This document shows, one piece after another, positions 9,554-17,619 of a stretch of 64,000 nt of DNA. Below the pieces are notes generated by a model. The model was given only the letters and a program-made list of their open reading frames with translations. It made no database searches and was not told the origin of the DNA. The DNA lies in contig JAEUPC010000241.1 of assembly GCA_016789865.1 (NCBI GenBank), positions 24,394 through 88,393 of the forward strand. The letters run 5' to 3'. A program made the translations under genes and the position numbers. Numbering within the stretch: the stretch's first letter is position 1; each line of letters begins with the position of its first letter. This DNA is from Rubrivivax sp. (GTDB lineage: Bacteria; Pseudomonadota; Gammaproteobacteria; Burkholderiales; Burkholderiaceae_C).

Positions 9554-10567
9554 ATGAACTTCATCACGACCTACACCACCCCCGTTCAACCCGACCATCC
9601 TCGCCACCCGCGGTCGGGCCCGGCCGGGCTGTCGGGCGGAATCTGCCGTGCGCTGGGCGCCGGCATCGCCGCGCTGGCGGTGGCCTGTGTGGTGCCCTTG
9701 GAGGCTGCCCAGGCGGCGTACGTCCTCGCCCCGCAGTACCCGGGCACCTTCGCCGCCGGCAACGGCGCGGCCGCCGAGTTCCACCGCATCGGCAACGACT
9801 GGCAAGGCAGCGCCGTGCTCTGGGACGAACCCAACCGTCGCTTCGGCGCCGGCGTGCCCATCTCCACGTTCGCCTGGGGCACCGGCCTGTGGGGCCAGGT
9901 CGACTGGGCCGCCGTGCACGCGGCGGCGGCCGGCACGGCCAGCGCCGCCAGCGGTGCGTTGCTGCAGAGCTACTCGGGCGTGCTGGACACCATCAACCAC
10001 GGCAACTCGCGCTACAACGAGTGCTACAGCGCCACCTGGGGCGCCGCCGACTTGGCGCCATTCTTCGCACCCTCTGCGCCGCTGGGCAACTGCGACAATG
10101 CCGAGGCGGCCGACCCGGCGCAGCAGAACTGGACCGCGCGTTACAGCGGCTTCATCCGCATCACCGAGCCCGGCGAGTACAACTTCAGCGTGTTGCACGA
10201 CGACGGTTTCTTCTTCCGCCTCGTCGGCGCAGGCGGCGCCGAGCTGGGCATCGGGCGCGACTTCCTCAACCCGCGCGATCGGCTCGGCTTCGACCAGAAC
10301 CTGCTGCTGACCTCCGGCCTGTACGGTTTCGAGCTGGGCGCGTGGAACCGGCTGGGTGCAGGCGTCGTGGACCTGCGCTGGACGACCGCCTGCGCGGCGG
10401 GCTGCGACTGGACGCTGGTACCCACCGAGCACCTGGTGGCGGGTCAGGTCGATGCGCCCCCACCGTGGACGCTGGTGCTGCTGGCCCTCCTGCTCTGGCT
10501 GGCCCGGGCCCGCCAGACCTCCCTGCCGCAACCGCGGCTTCCGGGGTGCATCCGCACCGGCCGTTGA
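9554..10567 (+). CDS. PA14-like exported protein with degenerate PEP-CTERM-like tail
   Basis: Exported protein of 337 residues, with a hydrophobic signal (CRALGAGIAALAVACVVP) ending at AAQAA near 55. The region around residues 190-280 looks like a PA14 carbohydrate-binding fold (ITEPGEYNFSVLHDDGFFF, LYGFELGAWNRLGAGVVDLRW). Near the C terminus is APPPWTLVLLALLLWLARAR: a proline cluster, a hydrophobic helix and basic residues. This resembles an exosortase sorting signal, but with PPP for PEP and about 15 residues after the helix. ATG 9554 is preferred (AGG 6 bases upstream); ATG 9521 is the alternative. Its stop overlaps the TTG start of the next gene. It may be an exosortase substrate or a surface protein of the polysaccharide system. 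Confidence 0.65.
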   Translation: MNFITTYTTPVQPDHPRHPRSGPAGLSGGICRALGAGIAALAVACVVPLEAAQAAYVLAPQYPGTFAAGNGAAAEFHRIGNDWQGSAVLWDEPNRRFGAGVPISTFAWGTGLWGQVDWAAVHAAAAGTASAASGALLQSYSGVLDTINHGNSRYNECYSATWGAADLAPFFAPSAPLGNCDNAEAADPAQQNWTARYSGFIRITEPGEYNFSVLHDDGFFFRLVGAGGAELGIGRDFLNPRDRLGFDQNLLLTSGLYGFELGAWNRLGAGVVDLRWTTACAAGCDWTLVPTEHLVAGQVDAPPPWTLVLLALLLWLARARQTSLPQPRLPGCIRTGR

Positions 10568-11133
10568 TCACGCCGGGGGGTGCTCGTGCCGGCGATGCGG
10601 CAGCCGAAGGACCGGCTGCGTCCAGGCACGGTCACTGGCTGCGCAGGTTCGCCCACCTTCTGGCCATCGCCGCCGGATGGGCTCTCTTCTTCTGGGGCTG
10701 GTATCGCGTCATCTCCCGCGGCACCGACTTCTCGGAGCTGCGCACGCTGATGATCGGGGCGGCGGTCGTCGTCCCGGTGATCACGGTGTCCTGGATCCTG
10801 CACAACCGCGGCATCTACCGCCGCAAGGGGCCGCGGCGGCGCGCCGCCGGCGCGGTGCTCGACTACCGGGTGGACTTCCATGGCCGCGAGGTGGTGGCCG
10901 ATTTCCGGGCGCTCGCCAGCGCGCAGCGCATCGAACTGGTGATCGAGGGCGCGTTCAAGCGCTACCTCGAGGCCCCGCCGCCGCGCGGCGACGCCGAGGG
11001 CGCACCGACCGACCTGCAGGCCCCCGCCTCGGACCTTGCGGCACGGGCGCGCAGCGCGATCGACCACGCCAGCAGTCAGGCCGGGCACCGCCCCGCCGCC
11101 GCGGACACCAGCGACCCGGCGGTGCGCCGATGA
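10564..11133 (+). CDS. PgaD-like membrane subunit of a polysaccharide synthase
   Basis: Small membrane protein of about 189 residues with two hydrophobic helices (LLAIAAGWALFFWGWY and LMIGAAVVVPVITVSWIL), followed by a basic stretch HNRGIYRRKGPRRR and a hydrophilic tail. Size, two-helix layout and position directly before a family 2 glycosyltransferase fit PgaD, which partners PgaC in poly-N-acetylglucosamine synthesis. No ATG or GTG fits before the first helix; TTG 10564 overlaps the upstream stop and is the likely start. Its stop overlaps the next gene (ATGA). Assignment rests mainly on architecture and context. Confidence 0.6.
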   Translation: MITPGGARAGDAAAEGPAASRHGHWLRRFAHLLAIAAGWALFFWGWYRVISRGTDFSELRTLMIGAAVVVPVITVSWILHNRGIYRRKGPRRRAAGAVLDYRVDFHGREVVADFRALASAQRIELVIEGAFKRYLEAPPPRGDAEGAPTDLQAPASDLAARARSAIDHASSQAGHRPAAADTSDPAVRR

Positions 11134-12431
11134 GCATCGAAGCCGTCCTGCTGGCCATCCAGCACTCGCCGCCGTACTGGCTGGTGCTGGTGTTCTTTGC
11201 GGCCTACCCGATCGTCACGAGCATCATGTGGATCATCACCGCGCTGCTCTTTCGCTGGCGCTGGGAGGACGCGATGCCGCCTCCGCCGCCGTCGGCGGCG
11301 CCGGGTGCCAGCCTCGAAGCCGCACCGTCGTCGCGCAAGCCCGCCTTCGTCAGCCTGCTGGTGCCGGCCCACGACGAGGAAGCGGTGATCGCGCCCTCGG
11401 TGCGGGCCATGCTCGATATCGACTACCCGGCCTTCGAGGTCATCGTCATCGACGACGGCTCGCGCGACGGCACGCTGGCCGCGCTCGAACCGCTGCTGGC
11501 CGACCGCCGGCTGCGCGTGCTGCACAAGCGCGTCAACGAGGGCAAGGCGATGGCCTTGAACGACGCCCTGCCGCTGGCACGTGGCGAGATCCTGCTCGGG
11601 CTGGACGCCGACGCGGCGCCCGATCCGCAGTTGCTGAACTGGATCGTCCCGCACTTCGACTCGCCGCGCGTCGCCGCGGTCACCGGCAACCCCCGGGTGC
11701 GCAACACCACCACCGTGCTGGCCCGGCTGCAGGCGGTGGAGTTCTCCTCCATCATCAGCCTGCTGCGGCGGGCCCAGCGCATCTGGGGCCGCATCGTCAC
11801 CGTCTCGGGCGTCGTGGCGGCGCTGCGCAAGAGCGCCGTGGCCGATGTCGGCGGCTTCAGCCCCAACATGCCCACCGAGGACATCGAGCTCACGTGGAAG
11901 CTGCAGAAGCGCCACTACGACGTGCGCTACGAGCCGCGCGCCATCTGCTGGATGACGGTGCCGCTGAGCTGGCGCGGCCTGTTCCGCCAGCGCCTGCGCT
12001 GGGCGCGCGGGCTGGCCCAGGTGCTGCACAAGCACCGCGACGTGCTGACAACGTGGAACTGCCGCCGGCTGTGGCCGGTATTCGTCGAGTCGTCGCTGTC
12101 GATCCTGTGGTCGGTGTGCTTTGTCTTCCTGACGGCGCTGTGGAGCGTGTCGATCGCGGTGGGCGTGCCTCCGGTGGGCGCCAGCCCGATCCCCAACCTG
12201 TGGGGCATGTCGATCGCCACGCTGTGCCTCGTGCAGCTGACCACCGGCGTGCTCATCGACCGCCGCTACGACCCGCGCGTGCTGCGCTACCTGCCCTATG
12301 CCGTGTGGTACCCGATCGCCTACTGGGCGATGCAGGCGGTGACCACGGTCATCGCCTTGCCGTACTTGTTCAGGCGCCCTGCAGCGCACAGCGTGCGCTG
12401 GCAGACCGCGCGCACGGGGAAGGCCGCGTGA
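11130..12431 (+). CDS. PgaC/IcaA-like family 2 glycosyltransferase
   Basis: Processive GT2 synthase of 433 residues in the inner membrane. After one N-terminal helix comes the GT-A domain, with LVPAHDEEAVI, VIDDGSRDGT, the metal-binding DAD (GLDADAAPD), the catalytic TED (PTEDIEL) and QRLRWARG (QxxRW), all hallmarks of processive beta-glycan synthases. Two or three C-terminal helices follow (LSILWSVCFVFLTALWSV and others). It overlaps the PgaD-like gene by ATGA and the next gene by GTGA, indicating one operon. By family, poly-beta-1,6-N-acetylglucosamine is the default product, but the sugar could differ. Confidence 0.82.
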   Translation: MSIEAVLLAIQHSPPYWLVLVFFAAYPIVTSIMWIITALLFRWRWEDAMPPPPPSAAPGASLEAAPSSRKPAFVSLLVPAHDEEAVIAPSVRAMLDIDYPAFEVIVIDDGSRDGTLAALEPLLADRRLRVLHKRVNEGKAMALNDALPLARGEILLGLDADAAPDPQLLNWIVPHFDSPRVAAVTGNPRVRNTTTVLARLQAVEFSSIISLLRRAQRIWGRIVTVSGVVAALRKSAVADVGGFSPNMPTEDIELTWKLQKRHYDVRYEPRAICWMTVPLSWRGLFRQRLRWARGLAQVLHKHRDVLTTWNCRRLWPVFVESSLSILWSVCFVFLTALWSVSIAVGVPPVGASPIPNLWGMSIATLCLVQLTTGVLIDRRYDPRVLRYLPYAVWYPIAYWAMQAVTTVIALPYLFRRPAAHSVRWQTARTGKAA

Positions 12432-13993
12432 GGCGCCGCTCACCGCTTGCCGCGGCCCTCGGTGCCACGCTCGCCGCCACGTTCGCTGCCGCCCTCGCGG
12501 GTGCAGCCACATCCGCGGCCGCCCAGGCGGCACCGGCGGCCGATGCCGACCGCGCCGGCACGCTGGCGCAGGCGCGCGCGGCCACCGACCGGCGCGACTT
12601 CGCCACCGCCTTGCCGCTGTTCGAGCAGCTCGTGCTGCGCGCGCCGGCCGACACCGACCTGCTCATCGAGGCCGCGCGCGTCTTCGGCTGGGCCGATCGC
12701 AATGCGCGCGCCGCGGCGCTGTACCGGCAGGCGCTTGCGGCCGCGCCGGCCCGCCGGCGCGACATCGTGCCGTCGCTGGCCTGGCAGACGCTGTGGGCCG
12801 GCGACACCGCCGCCGCATTGCCGCTGCTGGCCGAAGCCACCGCGTTGCAGCCTGGCGACCGCGCACTCGGCTGGGCCCATGCCAATGCGCTCAACAGCGC
12901 CGGGCGCCACCGAGAAGCGCTGGTGCAGTTCCGGCGCTGGGCCCCGCCGGCCAGCGAAGGAGAACGCTTCGACCTCGCACGGGCCTGGCGCTGGGCGGGC
13001 TTCGAAGACCGTGCCTGGCCATTGGTGCAGCAGGCCGGCTCGGCCGAGGCTGCCTGGCTGCGCGACCACCGCTTTGCGCGCGACGTGCGGCCCTACGGCT
13101 TCGGGGTGCTGGAGGCCACCGAAGACCGCGACGGTCTTCGCACTCGCGCCACGTCCGTGGGCGCGGGTGCCAGGCCAGTGGCCGCGATGAGCGCCGAAGT
13201 AAGCCTGCGCCATCTCGAACTCGAAGACGCCGCGCGGGTTTCGGCGACCACGCTCGAGGCCTCCGGCCGCTGGCGTCTGGGCGAAGCCGATGCGGCCGCG
13301 GGCACCTGGTGGCCGCAGGTCGTGCTGCGCAGCCATCACATCGGCGCCTGGCAACCGTTCGCGCCCACCGCGCGGCTGAAGTGGATTCCGGCCGACGGCT
13401 GGCGCGTCGACGCGGAACACACGCGCGAACTGGTCGAGACGCCGCGGGCGTTTGCAAACCGTGTGCACGTGGACATCGATTCGCTGGGCGCCGACTGGCG
13501 GGGCCACGGGCGGCTGCTGCTGGCCGGGGCCGCGGCGCGGCTGCGCTTCGACGACGGCACCACGCGCGAGCGGCTGGCCGCGCGCGGGGAGTGGGCCCTG
13601 GCCTCGCGGCCACGCTGGCTGGTCGGCGCCGAGTGGAGCCGCTTCGAGCGCAGCCGCGAAGGTGCCCCCGGCGCCGACGCGCGCGGCTACTGGAACCCGC
13701 GCCGCTACGAAGAGGCGCGCCTGACCACCACGCTGTCGCACGAATGGCAGCCCTTCGAGGCTCAGGCGCGCCTGGGGCTGGCCCGCTCGCGCGAGGTGGA
13801 CTCGGCAGGCAACGCCAGCCGCGGCCATCCGCACCTGTGGGAACTCACGCTGGCCGCCGACACCTCACCGCAGTGGCGGCTGCGGGCATCGGTGGGCGGC
13901 TCGGGGCAAGGTCTGGGCCTGGGCGGCGGCGCGGGGTCCGGCGCGGGCTACTGGCAGCGCTGGGTGCAGGTGGCCGCGTACGCCTGGTTCTGA
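12428..13993 (+). CDS. PgaA-like outer-membrane exporter with TPR domain
   Basis: Protein of 521 residues with a signal peptide (basic VRRRS then Ala-rich, ending SAAAQAA near 35). A TPR-like periplasmic domain follows (about 40-200, e.g. ARVFGWADRNARAAALYRQAL). The C-terminal part has alternating polar and hydrophobic strands and ends in YAWF, a terminal aromatic residue typical of outer-membrane beta-barrels. This is the layout of PgaA, but shorter than the roughly 800 residues of the E. coli protein. GTG 12428 overlaps the stop of the synthase gene. It should export the polymer. No PgaB deacetylase gene is next to it. Confidence 0.7.
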   Translation: MRRRSPLAAALGATLAATFAAALAGAATSAAAQAAPAADADRAGTLAQARAATDRRDFATALPLFEQLVLRAPADTDLLIEAARVFGWADRNARAAALYRQALAAAPARRRDIVPSLAWQTLWAGDTAAALPLLAEATALQPGDRALGWAHANALNSAGRHREALVQFRRWAPPASEGERFDLARAWRWAGFEDRAWPLVQQAGSAEAAWLRDHRFARDVRPYGFGVLEATEDRDGLRTRATSVGAGARPVAAMSAEVSLRHLELEDAARVSATTLEASGRWRLGEADAAAGTWWPQVVLRSHHIGAWQPFAPTARLKWIPADGWRVDAEHTRELVETPRAFANRVHVDIDSLGADWRGHGRLLLAGAAARLRFDDGTTRERLAARGEWALASRPRWLVGAEWSRFERSREGAPGADARGYWNPRRYEEARLTTTLSHEWQPFEAQARLGLARSREVDSAGNASRGHPHLWELTLAADTSPQWRLRASVGGSGQGLGLGGGAGSGAGYWQRWVQVAAYAWF

Positions 13994-14115
13994 CCGACTG
14001 ACCGCCACAGAGGGCGCCGCCCAAGCGGACGCCCCGGCCTGCGCCAGCGGGAATCGGGCCGTGAAGGATTTGGGCAAGCCCGGGTCCGCTCCACGAGCAC
14101 GCCAGGGTCGCTTCC

Positions 14116-14121
14116 TAGAAT
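14116..14121 (+). promoter_or_regulatory. Candidate -10 box for the acyl carrier protein operon
   Basis: TAGAAT (5 of 6 to TATAAT) lies 39 bases before the acyl carrier protein start, in the 167-base gap after the PgaA-like gene. No clear -35 hexamer is visible at the usual distance. The same hexamer precedes petA and tRNA-Thr in this window. Confidence 0.35.
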
Positions 14122-14160
14122 GCCTCGCCCCTGACAAGAAGCTCTTCGGAGCGCACGAAC

Positions 14161-14409
14161 ATGCAAGTCGAATCCCAGGTCCTGCGCCTGCTGGACGAGG
14201 TGCTCAGCCTCGACGGCCGCAGTGCCACCTTCAACCGGCAGACCCCGCTGCTGGGGGCCATCCCCGAGCTCGACTCGATGGCCGTGGTGTCGTTGATCTC
14301 GGCCATCGAAGAGAACCTGGGCCTGGTCGTCGACGACGACGACATCGACGGCGAGACCTTCGCCACTGTCGGCTCGCTGTGCGACTTCGTCGCCGCACGC
14401 ATGGCTTGA
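14161..14409 (+). CDS. Acyl carrier protein, exosortase A system-associated
   Basis: Acyl or peptidyl carrier protein of 82 residues. The phosphopantetheine attachment Ser is near 39 in PELDSMAVVSLI, followed by the acidic helix EENLGLVVDDDDIDGETF. It is far from any fatty-acid synthesis genes and directly precedes two exosortase-associated hydrolases and a condensation-domain enzyme. It is therefore probably the carrier of this pathway, not the housekeeping AcpP. It would hold an acyl or aminoacyl group as a thioester for transfer by a partner enzyme. No adenylating ligase is seen in the window. Confidence 0.88.
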   Translation: MQVESQVLRLLDEVLSLDGRSATFNRQTPLLGAIPELDSMAVVSLISAIEENLGLVVDDDDIDGETFATVGSLCDFVAARMA

Positions 14410-14461
14410 AGCGCACTCGGCCCGCGCCCGACCCGTTCTTCCTTCCACGGTCAACCGCAGC

Positions 14462-15304
14462 ATGGGCATGAAGGCGATGTTCCGTGACGGCATTGCGCCG
14501 TTGGGCGGCAGGCGCCTGCTGGTGGTGCACGAACCCGACGGCGTGCCGCGTGGTGTGGTGGTGGGGGTCGCGGCCTTCGCCGAAGAGATGAACAAGGGCC
14601 GCCGCACCGCGTCGCTGGCGGCGCGGGCCATGGCCCGCGCAGGCCTGCGGGTGGTGCAACTGGACCTGGCCGGTTGCGGCGACAGCAGCGGCGATCTCGT
14701 CAGCGCCACCTGGCAGGCCTGGGTCGACGACGTGGTCGACACCGCACGGTGGGCTGCGGGCCAGGCCCCCGCCGGAACACCGCTCGTCCTGTGGGGCATC
14801 CGGGCCGGCTGCCTGGTCGCCTCGCAGGCTCAGGCGCAACTCGGCAGCAGGGCCCATCTCATGCTCTGGCAGCCGCAATCCAACGGCAAGCTCGTGCTGC
14901 AGCAGTTCCTTCGTCTGAAGATGGCCGGCCAGTTGCAGCAAGGGGCCGCCAAGGGCGTCACCGATTCGCTGGTGGCCACGTTGGCCGCGGGCGGTGCAGT
15001 AGAGGTCGCCGGCTACGAGCTTGGCCCGGGCGTCGCCGACGGCCTGGCCGCCTCGCAGCTGCGGCCTCCGGCGCAGGGCACGCGTGTGGCCTGGCTCGAG
15101 GTGTCGGCCCAGACGCCCCCGGAGCTGCTGCCCGCGTCGCAGAACATCGTCCAGAAGTGGTTGGCCGCCGGCGTGGAGGTGCGCGCCGCAGCCGTCGGCG
15201 GGCCGCTGTTCTGGCAGACCCAGGACATCGAGGAGGCCCCGACACTCGTCGACCTCACGGCCATCGAAGCGGGCACGCTGTGCGAAACGACGGCCTTGGC
15301 ATGA
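14462..15304 (+). CDS. Hydrolase 2, exosortase A system-associated
   Basis: Alpha/beta-hydrolase-fold protein of 280 residues, matching the hydrolase 2 family (TIGR03101-type) of exosortase A loci by sequence style and position. Seen are MNKGRR, the strand VVQLDLAGCGDSSGD and the nucleophile elbow LWGIRAGCLVA near 110-120. The elbow reads G-I-R-A-G, so the usual Ser/Cys nucleophile position (114) is Arg; it may lack classical hydrolase chemistry. I recall this substitution as a family trait, but that is from memory. ATGA overlap with the next gene. Confidence 0.82.
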   Translation: MGMKAMFRDGIAPLGGRRLLVVHEPDGVPRGVVVGVAAFAEEMNKGRRTASLAARAMARAGLRVVQLDLAGCGDSSGDLVSATWQAWVDDVVDTARWAAGQAPAGTPLVLWGIRAGCLVASQAQAQLGSRAHLMLWQPQSNGKLVLQQFLRLKMAGQLQQGAAKGVTDSLVATLAAGGAVEVAGYELGPGVADGLAASQLRPPAQGTRVAWLEVSAQTPPELLPASQNIVQKWLAAGVEVRAAAVGGPLFWQTQDIEEAPTLVDLTAIEAGTLCETTALA

Positions 15305-16206
15305 TCACCGAGACCGCCGTCGTCTTTCCCTGCCAGGGGGAAGAGATGCTGGGCATCGTCAGCACCCCAGCGGCCCCGGCGCCACCGGCGCGCCACGCCG
15401 TGCTCATCGTGGTCGGCGGGCCGCAGTACCGCATCGGCAGCCACCGGATGTTCGTGCGCCTGGCGCAAGCGCTGGCCGGGCACGGCGTCGCCGCGATGCG
15501 CTTCGACGCCCGCGGCATGGGCGACAGCAGCGGCCCGCGCCAGTACTTCGAGGACTTCTACGCCGACATCCGCGCGGCGCTGGACGCGCTGTTCCTCGAG
15601 GTGCCCACGTTGCGCTCGGCGGCCATCTGGGGGTTGTGCGGCGGCGCCACGGCGGCACTGCTCTACGTCAGGCGCACCAGGGACACGCGGGTCAAGGCAC
15701 TGATGCTCGTCAACCCCTGGGTGCGCACCGACGAGACCGCGGCGGTCACGCAGGTCAAGCACTACTACCTGCAGCGGCTGGCGCAGAAGGACTTCTGGCT
15801 CAAGCTGCTGCGCGGCGGCGTCTCGCTGGGCAGTTCCCTGGGTGAACTGGCGCGCGCGCTGCGCATGAGTGCCCGCGCCACGAGAAGGCGCGAGGCCGAT
15901 GCACCGACGCACGCCGACGACGATGGGGCCGACGACGGCCATCTGGACCTCGGCGTGCGCATGGGCGCCGCGTGGGCCGGCTTTGCCGCGGGCGGCGGGC
16001 GCACGCTTCTCATCCTCAGCGGGAACGACTACACCGCCAAGGAGTTTCTCGAGACCGTGCAGATGAACTCGATGTGGCAGCAGAACCTGGCCCACCCGGC
16101 GACCACACGGCTGGACCTGCCGGGCGCCGACCACACCTTTCCGCAACCCGAAGCGCACGCTCGGGTCGAGCAGGCCACGGCGCAGTTTGCAGCCTCGATG
16201 CAGTGA
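15301..16206 (+). CDS. Hydrolase 1, exosortase A system-associated
   Basis: Alpha/beta hydrolase of 301 residues (TIGR03100-type family of exosortase A loci). Motifs seen: VVGGPQYRIGSHRMF near 40, RFDARGMGDSSG near 74, the nucleophile elbow WGLCGGA with Cys near 113, and LPGADHTF holding the candidate catalytic His. A Cys nucleophile fits acyl transfer or thioesterase chemistry, which would suit a carrier-protein partner. A charged insertion (RREADAPTHADDDGADDGH) lies around residue 200. ATG 15301 overlaps the hydrolase 2 stop; its own stop overlaps the GTG of the next gene. Confidence 0.85.
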   Translation: MITETAVVFPCQGEEMLGIVSTPAAPAPPARHAVLIVVGGPQYRIGSHRMFVRLAQALAGHGVAAMRFDARGMGDSSGPRQYFEDFYADIRAALDALFLEVPTLRSAAIWGLCGGATAALLYVRRTRDTRVKALMLVNPWVRTDETAAVTQVKHYYLQRLAQKDFWLKLLRGGVSLGSSLGELARALRMSARATRRREADAPTHADDDGADDGHLDLGVRMGAAWAGFAAGGGRTLLILSGNDYTAKEFLETVQMNSMWQQNLAHPATTRLDLPGADHTFPQPEAHARVEQATAQFAASMQ

Positions 16207-17558
16207 ACCGAGCTGCCGACATGACACCCGACCCCGACTCGCTCAACCCCGCGTCGTACGGGCAGCGTTCGATGTGGGCCTTCGCGCTGCGCTACCGCAC
16301 CGCCAACCTGAACGAGATGATCATCCCGTGGCACGTGCGCGGGCCATTGGACGTGGGCGCGATGCAAGGCGCGCTGGGCGACCTGGTCGCCCGCCACCCC
16401 ACGCTGCGATCGCGGCTGACCTATCAGCACAGCCAGCTTCACCAGCGCATCATGCCGCCCGCACCAGTGACGCTGGGTGTGGCTGAGATCGAAGGGGCCA
16501 CGCCTGCGGCCCGCCTCGACGCCGCCGTGCGGGCCCTGTCGGACCCCGACCGCCCCGCGCTGGACATCCTCAACGGTCCGACCTTTCTCGCCCAGCTCTA
16601 CCGCCTGGGCGCCGATGAGCATGTGCTGTGCCTGTATGTGCACCATGGCATGTGCGACGGCTGGTCGATCGGCATCATGCTGCGCGAGCTGGTGGCGCTG
16701 TACCAGGCTCGGCTGGAAGGCCGCAGGGCCGACCTGCCGGCCTTGACGGAGCAGTATGTCGATGTGGCACGCTGGGAGCAGCAAGCCTACGACTCGGGGC
16801 AGCTGGACGACGAGATCCGCTACTGGCGCGCCGAGCTGGACGGCCTGCCGCCGCCGGTGGCGCTGCCGGCCATCGCCCAGCGCAAGGGCAACCGCGACTG
16901 GCGGGCCGGCACGACGCACGTGATGGAGCCTGCCGCCTTCCTGCAGGGCTTGCGCGAGACAGCCGGCAAGCTGCGCGCATCCCCCTTCGCACTGCTGTTG
17001 GCGGCGTTGGCGGTGCTGCTGCGGCACCGCACCGGCAACGAAGACTTGCTGGTCGGTGTGCCCACGCTCAACCGCTGGAGCGCCTCGGCCATGCAGATCG
17101 TGGGCTACATGACCAGCATGCTGCCGGTGCGCGTGCGGCCCGCGGGCGCGCTGGGCTTCGACGCGCTGTGCGCGCAGGCCCATACGACGATCCGCAAGAT
17201 GCTGGCCTACGGCCGCGTGCCGCTGGAGGTGCTGCTGCGCGAGACGGCCCTGGCACCTTCGGGCAACACCGTGTTCCCCATCTGGGCCCAGTTCCTGGAG
17301 GACAGCGCCGGGACGAGCTACCAGGGCGCCGGGCTGCACCTCACGCCGCTGGCCACCGACCGGCGCAGTCTGCTGGCCGAACTGGATGTCGACATGGTCG
17401 GCGCCGCCTCCGGCTGGCGTTGCGAGTTCGCGTACCGCAGCGCGCTGTTCGCGCCCGACGCGATGCACTCGATGATGCTCGACTACGTGGCCACGCTCAG
17501 CCGGGTGATGGAACAGCCGCGGACCACGGTGCAGGAGCTCACCGCACGGCTGTCCTGA
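16203..17558 (+). CDS. Free-standing condensation-domain protein (NRPS-type)
   Basis: Single condensation domain of about 450 residues, the fold that joins two carrier-bound acyl or aminoacyl groups. The active-site motif is HHGMCDGWS (HHxxxDG) near 147-153; other family motifs are SYGQRSMWAF at the start, RHPTLRS, and GVPTLNR followed by VGYMTSMLPVRV. There is no adenylation or carrier domain in the chain, so the acyl carrier protein encoded upstream is the obvious partner. GTG 16203 overlaps the previous stop; ATG 16221 is an alternative start. It probably makes an amide or ester on an exopolysaccharide- or exosortase-related molecule; the product is unknown. Confidence 0.85.
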   Translation: MNRAADMTPDPDSLNPASYGQRSMWAFALRYRTANLNEMIIPWHVRGPLDVGAMQGALGDLVARHPTLRSRLTYQHSQLHQRIMPPAPVTLGVAEIEGATPAARLDAAVRALSDPDRPALDILNGPTFLAQLYRLGADEHVLCLYVHHGMCDGWSIGIMLRELVALYQARLEGRRADLPALTEQYVDVARWEQQAYDSGQLDDEIRYWRAELDGLPPPVALPAIAQRKGNRDWRAGTTHVMEPAAFLQGLRETAGKLRASPFALLLAALAVLLRHRTGNEDLLVGVPTLNRWSASAMQIVGYMTSMLPVRVRPAGALGFDALCAQAHTTIRKMLAYGRVPLEVLLRETALAPSGNTVFPIWAQFLEDSAGTSYQGAGLHLTPLATDRRSLLAELDVDMVGAASGWRCEFAYRSALFAPDAMHSMMLDYVATLSRVMEQPRTTVQELTARLS

Positions 17559-17619
17559 GCTGCCACGCAGCGGCTGCGCCGTGCGCGCCCGGCGCGCTTG
17601 GCGCGCGTTGCGAGGTCTG

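Noticed and set aside
9554-13993. PgaB deacetylase
   Set aside because: No polysaccharide-deacetylase motif frame was found in or next to the Pga-like genes.
1-17558. Exosortase gene itself
   Set aside because: No protein with the exosortase motifs was found in the window; it is presumably to the left.
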